A DNA stretch of 64,000 nucleotides from Nakamurella sp. A5-74 (lineage in GTDB: Bacteria > Actinomycetota > Actinomycetes > Mycobacteriales > Nakamurellaceae): positions 1,178,001 to 1,242,000 of the forward strand of contig NZ_CP159218.1 of assembly GCF_040438885.1 (NCBI RefSeq), written 5' to 3'. The notes under the pieces are model-generated. The model saw nothing but the letters and a program-made list of their open reading frames with translations, had not been told where the DNA came from and did no database searches. Of this stretch, positions 1-7,636 are shown in pieces. The stretch's first letter is position 1, and the number at the start of each line of letters is the position of its first letter. A program made the position numbers and the translations under genes.

Positions 1-345
1 GGCAGCGGCCCCGACCAGGGCTGCAGCCGCGGTGGTGGTTCGAAGAACTCCTGCAGCGGAAGCACCGGATTCGACTGCTCGGGCCTCACCGCGTTCGTCC
101 TGCGCCAGGCGGGCTTCGTCATCGGTGGCGACTCGTCAGCGCAACGCTCCGGTGGCCGCTCGATCCCGTTCGCCCAGGCGCTGCCCGGCGACATCATCGG
201 CTATCCGGGGCACGTGTCGGTGTTCCTGGGCTGGTTCGAGGGAACCGCATACATGCTGCAGGCCCCGCAGGTCGGCAAACAGGTCCAGGTGCGGGCGGTC
301 TACTACGCCGGAATGGATCCGAACGTCCATCGTTACTGGGCCTGA
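1..345 (+). CDS. NlpC/P60 family cell-wall peptidase, C-terminal part
   Basis: The open frame runs in from before the window, so only the last 114 residues are seen. They carry the NlpC/P60 catalytic pattern: FDCSGLT with the nucleophile Cys near residue 26, then the GDIIGYPGHVSVFLG stretch with the catalytic His. NlpC/P60 enzymes are secreted gamma-D-glutamyl-diaminopimelate (or similar) endopeptidases that cut peptidoglycan stem peptides. Two extra Cys lie just before the active site in a Gly/Ser-rich linker (CSRGGGSKNSC). Any signal peptide and N-terminal domains lie outside the window, so the exact subfamily cannot be named. Confidence 0.85.
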   Translation, partial: GSGPDQGCSRGGGSKNSCSGSTGFDCSGLTAFVLRQAGFVIGGDSSAQRSGGRSIPFAQALPGDIIGYPGHVSVFLGWFEGTAYMLQAPQVGKQVQVRAVYYAGMDPNVHRYWA

Positions 346-500
346 ACACCTGCCCGGTAACGTCCGCGTCGCTGATGGTGCGGCGCGGGGTCGTGTCTGC
401 TCGGTCTGTTGTATTACAGTGTCCGCGACAACAGGAATGGCAGCCCACAATTGTCGGCAACTGCAATTCTCACAGACACGACCCAGCAGGAAGGCCATTC

Positions 501-851
501 ATGGCTAAGCAGACGATCGTCACCCTCATCGACGACATCGACGGTTCGGCAGCAGCCGAGACCATCACCTTCGGGATCGACGGCGCCTCGTACGTCATCG
601 ACCTGAACGACAAGAATGCGAAGAAGCTGCGCGACGCGGTCGCGACGTTCGTCGCCCATGCCCGCCGAGAGAGCTCCGGGCGTCCCCCCCGCCCGGCGTC
701 CGGGAGCGGCCGTGGCCGCGTCGGCGGTGCCCGTGGTGACCGCGAGCACCTGCAGGCCGTGCGCGCCTGGGCTCGGGACAACAACAAGCCTGTGTCGGAC
801 CGTGGTCGGGTGTCCAGGACGCTGCTGGACGAGTACGCAGAAGCGCACTGA
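501..851 (+). CDS. lsr2: Lsr2-family nucleoid-associated protein
   Basis: A 116-residue protein of typical Lsr2 length. The N-terminal dimerisation domain begins MAKQTIVTLIDDIDGS and continues to about residue 55. A Gly/Arg/Pro-rich linker follows (about 58-80), then the C-terminal DNA-binding domain, which ends RVSRTLLDEYAEAH. Lsr2 is the actinobacterial H-NS analogue that bridges and silences AT-rich, often horizontally acquired DNA. One departure is that the usual RGR AT-hook core is not obvious; the equivalent segment reads WARDNNKPVSDRGRVS, which contains DRGR. The start was chosen at MAKQT because the family begins there and AGGAAGG lies just upstream; a longer in-frame start at 375 is unlikely. 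The gene is monocistronic and is followed by a strong hairpin. Confidence 0.93.
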   Translation: MAKQTIVTLIDDIDGSAAAETITFGIDGASYVIDLNDKNAKKLRDAVATFVAHARRESSGRPPRPASGSGRGRVGGARGDREHLQAVRAWARDNNKPVSDRGRVSRTLLDEYAEAH

Positions 852-864
852 TCCACCGACTCCC

Positions 865-907
865 ACACCGCACGCCCCGCCTGCTCATCCGGCGGGGCGT
901 GCGGTGT
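865..907 (+). terminator. Rho-independent-type hairpin after lsr2
   Basis: A perfect 17-bp inverted repeat (865-881 pairing with 891-907) has a 9-nt loop and lies 13 bp after the lsr2 stop. There is no long T tail, as is common for high-GC actinobacterial terminators. Confidence 0.8.
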
Positions 908-976
908 CGAGAGACCCTTCTGCTCTCCGAACGGTCGAAGTCCGCCGAACGAGGCACGTGGCCTTCGGTGGTGCAT

Positions 977-982
977 TAGGGT
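977..982 (+). promoter_or_regulatory. -10 hexamer of the Lgt-like/radical SAM operon
   Basis: TAGGGT ends 7 nt before the ATG at 990 and no Shine-Dalgarno sequence is present, which fits a leaderless transcript for the operon. No -35 consensus is evident. Confidence 0.45.
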
Positions 983-989
983 CTGCGCG

Positions 990-1790
990 ATGAGGCCGGT
1001 GCTGTTCTCGTGGGGCGGGGTGGACGTCGGAACCCACGAGTTCTTCGTCGGGGCGGGGGTCGCAATCGCTCTGGTGGTGTTCGTCCTCGAAGCACGGGCG
1101 CGAGGACAGTGGAACTCGAGCACCGTGATCGCGGTGTGTGGCGCATTGATCGGCGGAGCTGTCGGCATGCGATTGTCCGGGCTGCTGCCGCACCTGAGCC
1201 CCGCGGCAAATCCCACCCTGCTCGAGGCGTGGGAATACGGCGTCCGGAGCATTCTGGGCGGACTCACCGGCGCCTATGTCGGCGTGCTGATCGCCAAGCG
1301 GGTCATCGGCTATCGCGTCAGTACCGGCGATCTGTTCGCCCCTGCCGTGGCCATCGGAATGGCCGTCGGTCGGATCGGCTGCCTGCTGACCGAGGCGCCC
1401 GGCCGACCCACCGCCTTGCCCTGGGCGGTGCACGCTCCGAGCAGCGTCGCTCAATGTCCCGGCTGTCTCGCCGGAGTGGGGATGCACCCCTCGTTCCTGT
1501 ACGAGATCATCTTCCAGCTGGTCGCCTTCGTCGGCCTGCTGTGGCTCCGGGGCCGGGTGACGTACCCCGGCCTGCTGCTCACCGTCTATCTGGCTGCGTA
1601 TGCGGCGTTCCGCTTCCTCGTCGAGTTCACCCGGGCCAATCCGACCGTCTGGCTCGGCCTGACCCGGCCGCAGTGGTTCGTGCTGATCCTGATGCCCCTG
1701 GTCATCTGGCGGTTGGTCGTCCGGTTCCGCTCCGGTGCTTTCGCCGACGTCGTCACCCGTCGATCTTCGCGCCGGGAGGTGCACCCATGA
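990..1790 (+). CDS. Divergent Lgt-like (prolipoprotein diacylglyceryl transferase family) membrane protein
   Basis: A 266-residue polytopic membrane protein with about seven hydrophobic segments. Family marks: GRIGC near residue 131 (Lgt signature region), HPSFLYE near 165, and RFLVEFTR near 210, equivalent to the Lgt region holding the essential Arg. However, the HGG motif around the essential His of E. coli Lgt is not present; the aligned loop reads SILGGLTGAYVG. The Asn-Gly-Glu part of the signature is replaced by LLTEAPGR. It is therefore probably not the housekeeping lipoprotein-modifying enzyme but a paralogue acting on phosphatidylglycerol or another lipid (inference). It is the first gene of a five-gene coupled operon: its stop overlaps the next start as ATGA (1787-1790). 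Confidence 0.82.
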   Translation: MRPVLFSWGGVDVGTHEFFVGAGVAIALVVFVLEARARGQWNSSTVIAVCGALIGGAVGMRLSGLLPHLSPAANPTLLEAWEYGVRSILGGLTGAYVGVLIAKRVIGYRVSTGDLFAPAVAIGMAVGRIGCLLTEAPGRPTALPWAVHAPSSVAQCPGCLAGVGMHPSFLYEIIFQLVAFVGLLWLRGRVTYPGLLLTVYLAAYAAFRFLVEFTRANPTVWLGLTRPQWFVLILMPLVIWRLVVRFRSGAFADVVTRRSSRREVHP

Positions 1791-2221
1791 CCGTGTCGCC
1801 ACCGCCGCCCCCGACCGGACCGCCGCCCCCGACCGGACCGCCGCCCCCGACCGGACCGCCGCCCCCGACCGGACCGCCGCCCCCGACCGGACCGCCGCCT
1901 CCGCCTGGAGAGCCGCCTGGCTTCCCGGCAGGATCCGACCCGCAGCGGAGGCCGCCGGCCGTCTCGGTGGTGCTTGCCGTGCTCGGAGTCCTGGCGGTGA
2001 TACCCCTGAGTTTCGTGTTCGTGTTCGTCCTGGACGGTCGGTCCGAGCTCGCGGTGCGGGCCGGGATCTTCGCCGGCCTGGTGTTCCTCGGCGGTGGCGG
2101 GTTGTGCTTCGTCCGGTCGCCAGGGGCGCGGGGTTTCGGTATCGGACTGATGACCGGCTGGGCGCTGCTGTCGATCACCACCGCCGGAGTCTGCACCGGC
2201 CTGCAGAAGTTCATCCTGTGA
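1787..2221 (+). CDS. Small membrane protein with Pro-rich N-terminal repeat (operon gene 2)
   Basis: A 144-residue protein that starts in the ATGA overlap with the Lgt-like gene. Residues about 5-50 are a proline-rich cytosolic tail made of GPPPPT hexapeptide repeats. Two or three hydrophobic segments follow (about 58-80, 87-105 and 115-140). The C-terminal half, ending GLMTGWALLSITTAGVCTGL, is clearly paralogous to the next gene, which ends GLMTGWAILSIVSAGVSTGF, so the pair arose by tandem duplication. No known domain is recognised. Function is probably linked to the membrane enzymes of the operon by position only. Confidence 0.8.
   Translation: MTVSPPPPPTGPPPPTGPPPPTGPPPPTGPPPPTGPPPPPGEPPGFPAGSDPQRRPPAVSVVLAVLGVLAVIPLSFVFVFVLDGRSELAVRAGIFAGLVFLGGGGLCFVRSPGARGFGIGLMTGWALLSITTAGVCTGLQKFIL
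1802..1888 (+). repeat. 18-bp in-frame tandem repeat encoding GPPPPT
   Basis: Four exact 18-bp units (1817-1888) plus a degenerate flanking copy encode the hexapeptide GPPPPT in the N-terminal tail of the second operon gene. Identical nucleotide copies indicate recent slippage expansion, so copy number is likely to vary between strains. Confidence 0.9.
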
Positions 2222-2511
2222 CGCCGCCGGGCCGGCAGTCTCCTGCGGTGTCGATCCGGTTCGTCCTGCAGGGAATCCTGTTGACGATCCCGATCAGCGT
2301 CGTGCTGCTCATCTCCTTCGACCACCTGCGCCTGCCGACCCCCGGCGTCGGCATCGTTGTCAGCGTGCTGCTGTTCGTGGTCGGCGGCGGCCAGTGCTTC
2401 ATCCCGACGCCGCGGTACCGCGGGCTCGCCGTCGGTCTGATGACCGGCTGGGCCATCCTGTCGATCGTCAGCGCCGGCGTGAGTACCGGCTTCACGAGGT
2501 TCCTGGTATGA
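2218..2511 (+). CDS. Small membrane protein, paralogue of the preceding gene (operon gene 3)
   Basis: A 97-residue protein read from a GTG that overlaps the previous stop (GTGA, 2218-2221). It has hydrophobic stretches at about 12-32, 45-62 and 72-92. It shares the QCFIPTPRYRG-x-GLMTGWAILS pattern with the membrane part of gene 2 but lacks the proline tail. Both keep a Cys-Phe pair after a Gly run (GGGQCF here, GGGLCF in gene 2). No characterised family is recognised. Its stop overlaps the next ATG (ATGA, 2508-2511), so synthesis is coupled to the radical SAM gene. Confidence 0.8.
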   Translation: MTPPGRQSPAVSIRFVLQGILLTIPISVVLLISFDHLRLPTPGVGIVVSVLLFVVGGGQCFIPTPRYRGLAVGLMTGWAILSIVSAGVSTGFTRFLV

Positions 2512-4109
2512 CGCCCGGACACCAGGCGACGCCGCCGACCGCCGGGATGGGCCTGCGCGGCGACCGCATCCATCGGTATGTCAACGCGTTCTGCCCGCAG
2601 TGTCACGACGAGTCCCCCGAGTCGTCGCTGGCCGACGTCCGCCGGCTCTCCGGCGTCCTCACGGAGCGGGACGGGGCGGTCTGGCTCGAGCGCGGCTGCC
2701 CCGACCACGGTCTGGTGCGAACGCTGTACGACGAGGATCCGGAGATCCTCTGCTACCTGGAGGAGTGGACGGCGCCGACCAAACAGCACACGCCGGACAG
2801 CGTCGGCAACTACGCGCCGGTCCCGTCGGCGTACGCACGCGGTCTGGGCGAGATGCAGACCCAGCACACCTGCATCCTGCTCGAGGACATCGTCGAGGCC
2901 TGCAACCTGCGCTGCCCCACCTGTTTCGCCGACTCCGCCCCCGACCTGCGCGGCGCCGTCCCCGTCGAGGAAGTGCTCAAGAACGTCGACCAACGGCTGG
3001 CGCGGGAGAACGGCAAGCTCGACGTGCTGATGCTCAGCGGCGGCGAACCAACGCTGCACCCGGAACTGGGTCGCCTGCTCGATGCCCTCGTGGCCCGCCC
3101 GATCGTCCGGATCCTGGTCAACACGAACGGACTGCTGATCGCCCGCGACGACGCACTGCTCGAGAAGTTGGCCCGGCACCGCGAGCGGGTCGAGGTCTAC
3201 CTGCAGTTCGACGGCCTCACGGCCGAGGCGTCCCGGCACCACCGGGGCGCCGACCTGCGCCGGATCAAGGCGGACGCCGTCCGGCGGTTGTCCGAGAAGC
3301 GGATCTTCACCACCCTGGTGATGACGGCCGCGCTCGACGTCAACGACTCCGAGATCGGTGACGTCATCCAGGTGGCCCTGGACACCCCGTACGTGGGGGG
3401 CGTGTCGATCCAGCCGCAGTTCACCTCGGGCCGGTCGGGCGAGATCGACCCGCTGCGCCGGCTGACCCACACCGGAGTGCTCTCCCGGCTCGGCCCGCAG
3501 ACCGACGGGCTGGTGACCTGGCGGGACCTGACCGCGCTGCCGTGCTCGCACCCGCACTGCTGCAGCGTCGGCTATCTCATCAAGGACGACGCCGGACGGT
3601 GGCGGTCGTTGGTCGGCCTGATCGGCCACGACCGAATGAAGCAGCGTCTCGGGCTGGTCGCCAACCGGATCGCCGACGACGCGCTGCCCCGGCAGCTGGC
3701 CGCGGCCGTCAAGGCGTCGCTGATGGACCTGCTCAGCGAACAGAGCAGCCTGTCGCACCCGGACATCGGCGACCTGTGGCGGGACATCTGCGAGAACTGC
3801 GACCTGGGCATGTCCACCCTGCTGACCCTGGCCTCCGGTGTGCTGCCGGGGCGTCGCCGGCGACTCCGCACGCTGCTGGGCGAGCGGGTCAAGCGGATCA
3901 CCGTCAAACCGTTCATGGACGTCCACACGATGATCGAGGAGCGGCTGACCCAGTGCTGCGTGCACGTGGGGACCCGCAGCGCCGAGCAGGACCAGTGTGC
4001 GCCGTTCTGCGCCGTCCAGGCCTGGGCGCCGCTGGGTGCGTCCCGGCTGTCCGCGGTCGCGTCGGGGCCGGCGAGGCCGGGCCGGTCGATCCCGCTGGAG
4101 GTGCGATGA
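2508..4109 (+). CDS. Radical SAM protein of the MJ0619 (COG1964)/tetraether lipid synthase-like family
   Basis: A 533-residue protein. An N-terminal metal-binding knuckle (CPQC near residue 30, then GCPDHG near 65) precedes the radical SAM core, whose cluster motif is CNLRCPTC near residue 130, with GGEP near 180 as the SAM-binding motif. C-terminal Cys clusters follow: CSHPHCC near 346, CENCDL near 430, CCVHVG near 486 and CAPFC near 503. The CPxHG knuckle, CSHPxC and the terminal HVG/PFC clusters are what I recall of the archaeal MJ0619/Tes group, which joins lipid tails by C-C bond formation at unactivated carbons. Multiple auxiliary Fe-S clusters are therefore expected. Lipid substrate is inferred from family and from the Lgt-like partner. 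A plain peptide- or cofactor-modifying role cannot be excluded. Confidence 0.83.
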   Translation: MTPGHQATPPTAGMGLRGDRIHRYVNAFCPQCHDESPESSLADVRRLSGVLTERDGAVWLERGCPDHGLVRTLYDEDPEILCYLEEWTAPTKQHTPDSVGNYAPVPSAYARGLGEMQTQHTCILLEDIVEACNLRCPTCFADSAPDLRGAVPVEEVLKNVDQRLARENGKLDVLMLSGGEPTLHPELGRLLDALVARPIVRILVNTNGLLIARDDALLEKLARHRERVEVYLQFDGLTAEASRHHRGADLRRIKADAVRRLSEKRIFTTLVMTAALDVNDSEIGDVIQVALDTPYVGGVSIQPQFTSGRSGEIDPLRRLTHTGVLSRLGPQTDGLVTWRDLTALPCSHPHCCSVGYLIKDDAGRWRSLVGLIGHDRMKQRLGLVANRIADDALPRQLAAAVKASLMDLLSEQSSLSHPDIGDLWRDICENCDLGMSTLLTLASGVLPGRRRRLRTLLGERVKRITVKPFMDVHTMIEERLTQCCVHVGTRSAEQDQCAPFCAVQAWAPLGASRLSAVASGPARPGRSIPLEVR

Positions 4110-4399
4110 GCAGCGCTCCCAGGGATGGTGCGGGTGGTCCGACGACGGCATCGTCCCCGGACCCGCTGCGGCTGTGTGTGTACGCGACCATCGCGGCGCT
4201 GGCCTGGTGGCTGGGCCCGTTCGCGCTGTTGGCCTTCGCCGCGCTCGGTCTGGCCGGGTATCTGCGGGCCCGGAGAGTGGGACTCACCCGCAGCACGTGC
4301 GTGTTGCGGGACACCCGGTTGGTGATCGGCTACCTGGCGGTGCTGGCAGCCACCGCACTGGTCGGGATCGGGTTCGTGGTCGCCGACTGGGTGCGCTGA
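4106..4399 (+). CDS. Small two-helix membrane protein (operon gene 5)
   Basis: A 97-residue protein starting in an ATGA overlap with the radical SAM gene. Residues about 23-53 and 72-94 form two hydrophobic helices, separated by a basic loop (RARRVGLTRSTCVLRD). It is not recognised as a known domain. Being the last of five overlapping genes, it is probably a membrane anchor or assembly partner of the radical SAM/Lgt-like pair (inference from position only). Confidence 0.75.
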   Translation: MSSAPRDGAGGPTTASSPDPLRLCVYATIAALAWWLGPFALLAFAALGLAGYLRARRVGLTRSTCVLRDTRLVIGYLAVLAATALVGIGFVVADWVR

Positions 4400-4436
4400 G
4401 GCGGACCCCGTCCTGCTGTTCGCCCTCGGCGTAGGT

Positions 4437-4453
4437 CGTTCGCTGGCGGAACG
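4437..4453. promoter_or_regulatory. Inverted repeat upstream of clpC, candidate ClgR-type operator
   Basis: The 313-bp gap between the radical SAM operon and clpC holds CGTTC-N7-GAACG, with the inner CGCTGGCGG sequence resembling ClgR boxes known upstream of actinobacterial clp genes. The match to the published consensus is partial and made from memory. Apart from a possible TACAGT -10 near 4682, nothing else is visible in the gap. Confidence 0.4.
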
Positions 4454-4712
4454 TCCCGCCGACCGGGAGCGTTGGAAGCGGATGTCAACCTCTTCGGACC
4501 AGGGGGTCGACCGCAGGCCGTCGGGACGAGAACCGGCAGGTCATCGCGGTGATCACCAGTCCCGATCCGGTCGACACCCGAATCCCCTCGTAACAACGCT
4601 GCAATGGTGACGTCGTTCGATGGTGGGTACAGGACCCGTGCGCGGATCCCACCGACCATCTCCCGGCGGCACCGGCCGCACTACAGTGGGGTATCCCCGC
4701 AAAGGAGTGCAC

Positions 4713-7277
4713 ATGTTCGAAAGGTTCACCGACCGAGCCCGTCGCGTGGTCGTCCTGGCGCAGGAAGAAGCCAGGATGCTCAACCACAATTACATCGGCA
4801 CGGAACACATCCTGTTGGGGCTCATCCACGAGGGTGAGGGCGTCGCTGCGAAGGCCCTCGAGTCGTTGGGGATCGCCCTGGAGGGCGTCCGTGCCCAGGT
4901 CGAGGAGATCATCGGTCAGGGTGCCCAGGCGCCCTCCGGTCACATCCCCTTCACCCCGCGTGCCAAGAAGGTCCTGGAGCTCAGCCTGCGCGAGGCGCTG
5001 CAGCTCGGCCACAACTACATCGGCACCGAGCACATCCTGCTCGGGCTGATCCGTGAGGGCGAGGGCGTCGCAGCCCAGGTGCTGGGCAAGCTCGGCGCCG
5101 ACCTCAACCGGGTCCGCCAGCAGGTCCTGCAGCTGCTGTCCGGCTACCAGGGCAAGGAGACGGCAGCGGCCGAGGGCGGGCGCGCCGAAGGCACCCCGTC
5201 CACCTCGCTGGTGCTCGACCAGTTCGGTCGCAACCTCACCCAGTCGGCCCGCGAGGGCAAGCTGGACCCGGTCATCAACCGGGAGAAGGAGATCGAGCGG
5301 GTGATGCAGGTGCTCTCCCGTCGTACCAAGAACAACCCGGTACTGATCGGCGAGCCCGGCGTCGGCAAGACCGCCGTCGTCGAGGGCCTGGCCCAGGCCA
5401 TCGTCCGTGGCGACGTCCCGCAGACCCTCAAGGACAAGCAGCTCTACACTCTCGACCTCGGGTCGCTGGTGGCCGGCAGCCGGTACCGCGGCGACTTCGA
5501 GGAGCGCCTCAAGAAGGTGCTCAAGGAGATCCGCACCCGCGGCGACATCATCCTGTTCATCGACGAGATCCACACCCTGGTGGGTGCGGGTGCCGCCGAG
5601 GGCGCGATCGACGCCGCCAGCATCCTGAAGCCGATGCTGGCTCGCGGCGAGCTGCAGACCATCGGCGCGACCACGCTCGACGAGTACCGCAAGTACGTCG
5701 AGAAGGACGCGGCCCTTGAGCGGCGTTTCCAGCCGATCCAGGTCGGCGAACCGACGGTCGCGCATACCATCGAGATCCTCAAGGGTCTGCGCGACCGGTA
5801 CGAGTCGCACCACCGCATCACGATCACCGACGACGCTTTGGTGGCGGCGGCCACGCTGGCCGACCGCTACATCAACGACCGCTTCCTGCCGGACAAGGCC
5901 ATCGATCTGATCGACGAGGCCGGCGCCCGGATGCGGATCCGTCGGATGACGGCACCGCCGGACCTGCGCGACTTCGACGACAAGCTGGCGAACGTGCGTC
6001 GGGACAAGGAATCCGCGATCGATTCGCAGGACTTCGAGAAGGCAGCGTCGCTGCGGGACTCGGAGAAGCAGCTCCTGCAGAAGAAGTCGGAGCGGGAGAA
6101 GGCGTGGAAGGACGGCGACCTCGACGTCGTCTCCGAGGTCTCTGACGAGCAGATCGCGGAGGTGCTGGCCAACTGGACCGGCATCCCCGTCTTCAAGCTC
6201 ACCGAGGAGGAGACCACCCGGCTGCTCAAGATGGAAGATGCTCTGCACAAGCGGATCATCGGCCAGCACGAGGCGGTCAAGGCAGTCTCCAAGGCCATCC
6301 GGCGCACCCGCGCGGGCCTCAAGGATCCCAAGCGTCCGTCGGGCTCGTTCATCTTCGCCGGCCCGTCCGGAGTGGGTAAGACGGAGCTGACCAAGGCGCT
6401 GGCCGAGTTCCTCTTCGGTGACGAGAATGCGCTGATCCAGGTCGACATGGGCGAGTTCCACGACCGTTACACCGCCTCGCGGCTCTTCGGTGCCCCTCCC
6501 GGGTACGTCGGCTACGAGGAGGGCGGTCAGCTCACCGAGAAGGTGCGGCGCAAGCCGTTCTCGGTGGTGCTGTTCGACGAGATCGAGAAGGCGCACCCGG
6601 ACATCTACAACACGCTGCTGCAGGTGTTGGAGGACGGTCGGCTCACCGACGGTCAGGGTCGGACGGTCGACTTCAAGAACACCGTCATCGTCTTCACCTC
6701 CAACCTCGGCACCGCGGACATCTCGAAGTCCGTTTCGATGGGCTTCGCCTCCGGGAACGATTCGGAGTCCAACTACGAGCGGATGAAGACGAAGGTCAAC
6801 GACGAGCTGAAGAAGCATTTCCGCCCGGAGTTCCTCAACCGCATCGACGACGTGGTGGTCTTCCACCAGCTCACCCCCAGCGAGATCGAGCTGATGGTCG
6901 ACCTGATGCTCAAGCGCGTCGAGAAGGCGCTGAAGAACAAGGACATGGATCTCGCGGTCAGCCCCGCGGGCAAGGCCCTGCTCGCGCAGCGCGGCTTCGA
7001 CCCGGTGCTGGGTGCGCGCCCGCTGCGTCGCACGATCCAGCGCGAGATCGAGGACGCGCTCTCGGAGAAGATCCTGTTCGACGAGATCAAGCCCGGTCAG
7101 GTCATCAAGATCGATGCCAGTGGTCTCGGCGCCGACGCGACGTTCTCCTTCGTCGGTGAGCCGAGGTCGGCCACCATGGTGAAGGAGCCGGAGCCGGTCG
7201 CCGTGGGGATGGCCAAGCACGCCGCATCCGCGGCGTCGGAGGTCAAGCCGCCGATCGAGCCGACCGGTACCGAGTGA
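4713..7277 (+). CDS. clpC: ATP-dependent Clp protease ATP-binding subunit ClpC
   Basis: 854 residues, full length for ClpC. The N domain (two Clp-N repeats, both with [14 protein letters not shown]) spans about 1-145. AAA+ module 1 has Walker A GEPGVGKT near residue 213 and Walker [13 protein letters not shown]-type coiled-coil middle region follows at about 430-470. AAA+ module 2 has Walker A GPSGVGKT near 552 and Walker [14 protein letters not shown]. ClpC unfolds substrates and feeds them to ClpP1P2, and is essential in many actinobacteria. The start [20 protein letters not shown] is the conserved family start and is preceded by AAAGGAG. Upstream in-frame starts lack a binding site. Confidence 0.98.
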   Translation: MFERFTDRARRVVVLAQEEARMLNHNYIGTEHILLGLIHEGEGVAAKALESLGIALEGVRAQVEEIIGQGAQAPSGHIPFTPRAKKVLELSLREALQLGHNYIGTEHILLGLIREGEGVAAQVLGKLGADLNRVRQQVLQLLSGYQGKETAAAEGGRAEGTPSTSLVLDQFGRNLTQSAREGKLDPVINREKEIERVMQVLSRRTKNNPVLIGEPGVGKTAVVEGLAQAIVRGDVPQTLKDKQLYTLDLGSLVAGSRYRGDFEERLKKVLKEIRTRGDIILFIDEIHTLVGAGAAEGAIDAASILKPMLARGELQTIGATTLDEYRKYVEKDAALERRFQPIQVGEPTVAHTIEILKGLRDRYESHHRITITDDALVAAATLADRYINDRFLPDKAIDLIDEAGARMRIRRMTAPPDLRDFDDKLANVRRDKESAIDSQDFEKAASLRDSEKQLLQKKSEREKAWKDGDLDVVSEVSDEQIAEVLANWTGIPVFKLTEEETTRLLKMEDALHKRIIGQHEAVKAVSKAIRRTRAGLKDPKRPSGSFIFAGPSGVGKTELTKALAEFLFGDENALIQVDMGEFHDRYTASRLFGAPPGYVGYEEGGQLTEKVRRKPFSVVLFDEIEKAHPDIYNTLLQVLEDGRLTDGQGRTVDFKNTVIVFTSNLGTADISKSVSMGFASGNDSESNYERMKTKVNDELKKHFRPEFLNRIDDVVVFHQLTPSEIELMVDLMLKRVEKALKNKDMDLAVSPAGKALLAQRGFDPVLGARPLRRTIQREIEDALSEKILFDEIKPGQVIKIDASGLGADATFSFVGEPRSATMVKEPEPVAVGMAKHAASAASEVKPPIEPTGTE

Positions 7278-7300
7278 CCTCGGTCGGTTGACGCTGTGGT

Positions 7301-7341
7301 ACGCAGGGCCCGCATCCCTTGAGGGGATGCGGGCCCTGCGT
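7301..7341 (+). terminator. Strong hairpin terminator of clpC
   Basis: A perfect 18-bp stem (7301-7318 with 7324-7341) with a 5-nt loop lies 23 bp after the clpC stop. Its last base is also the last base of the opposing ABC ATPase remnant, so it may act in both directions. Confidence 0.9.
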
Positions 7342-7598
7342 CATCTCGCGTAGATCCGCCTGACGACGTCCTCGACGTCGGGCTCCTCGATCGAGAGGTC
7401 ACGCACCTCCGCCGGCGCTGCGATCGACTGCAGCACTGCCGGCACGGTCGTGCCGCCCGAATCGAAGGCCAGCCGCTGGCGGAGGTCGCCGGCCTCGGAC
7501 GCGAGGTGCCAGGTACCCGGAATGTCGGTCAGATCGGCGGCCGGGGCGGCGAGGTGGACGACCAGGATGCGCCGGGTGAACGGCGGCCCCGTCCCGCG
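7341..7598 (-). pseudogene. 3' remnant of an ABC transporter ATP-binding protein gene
   Basis: Minus-strand frame open from a TGA at 7599-7601 to a stop at 7341-7343, with no plausible start codon. It encodes about 85 residues that include GTWHLASEAGDLRQRL and end RDLSIEEPDVEDVVRRIYAR. This is the typical C-terminal tail (DUF4162-like region) of ABC-2-type drug-exporter ATPases, whose genes end in a similar P-x-x-E-E-V-F/V-x-R pattern. Walker A, signature and Walker B regions are all missing, and the SGNH esterase gene lies immediately upstream. It is therefore a truncated relic. The call rests on pattern memory; no alignment was run. Confidence 0.62.
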
Positions 7599-7636
7599 TC
7601 AGCTCGACGGCTGTGGTTGTGGACCGCCGGATCGAA

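Noticed and set aside
885-1802. 305-codon minus-strand frame over the Lgt-like gene
   Set aside because: It is antisense to a gene with clear family motifs. Its translation is a Gly/Asp/Gln/His-rich shadow without domains.
4485-7220. 911-codon open frame on the minus strand over clpC
   Set aside because: It is the antisense shadow of a fully conserved clpC in GC-rich DNA. Its translation is Leu/Val/Arg/Asp-rich without domains.
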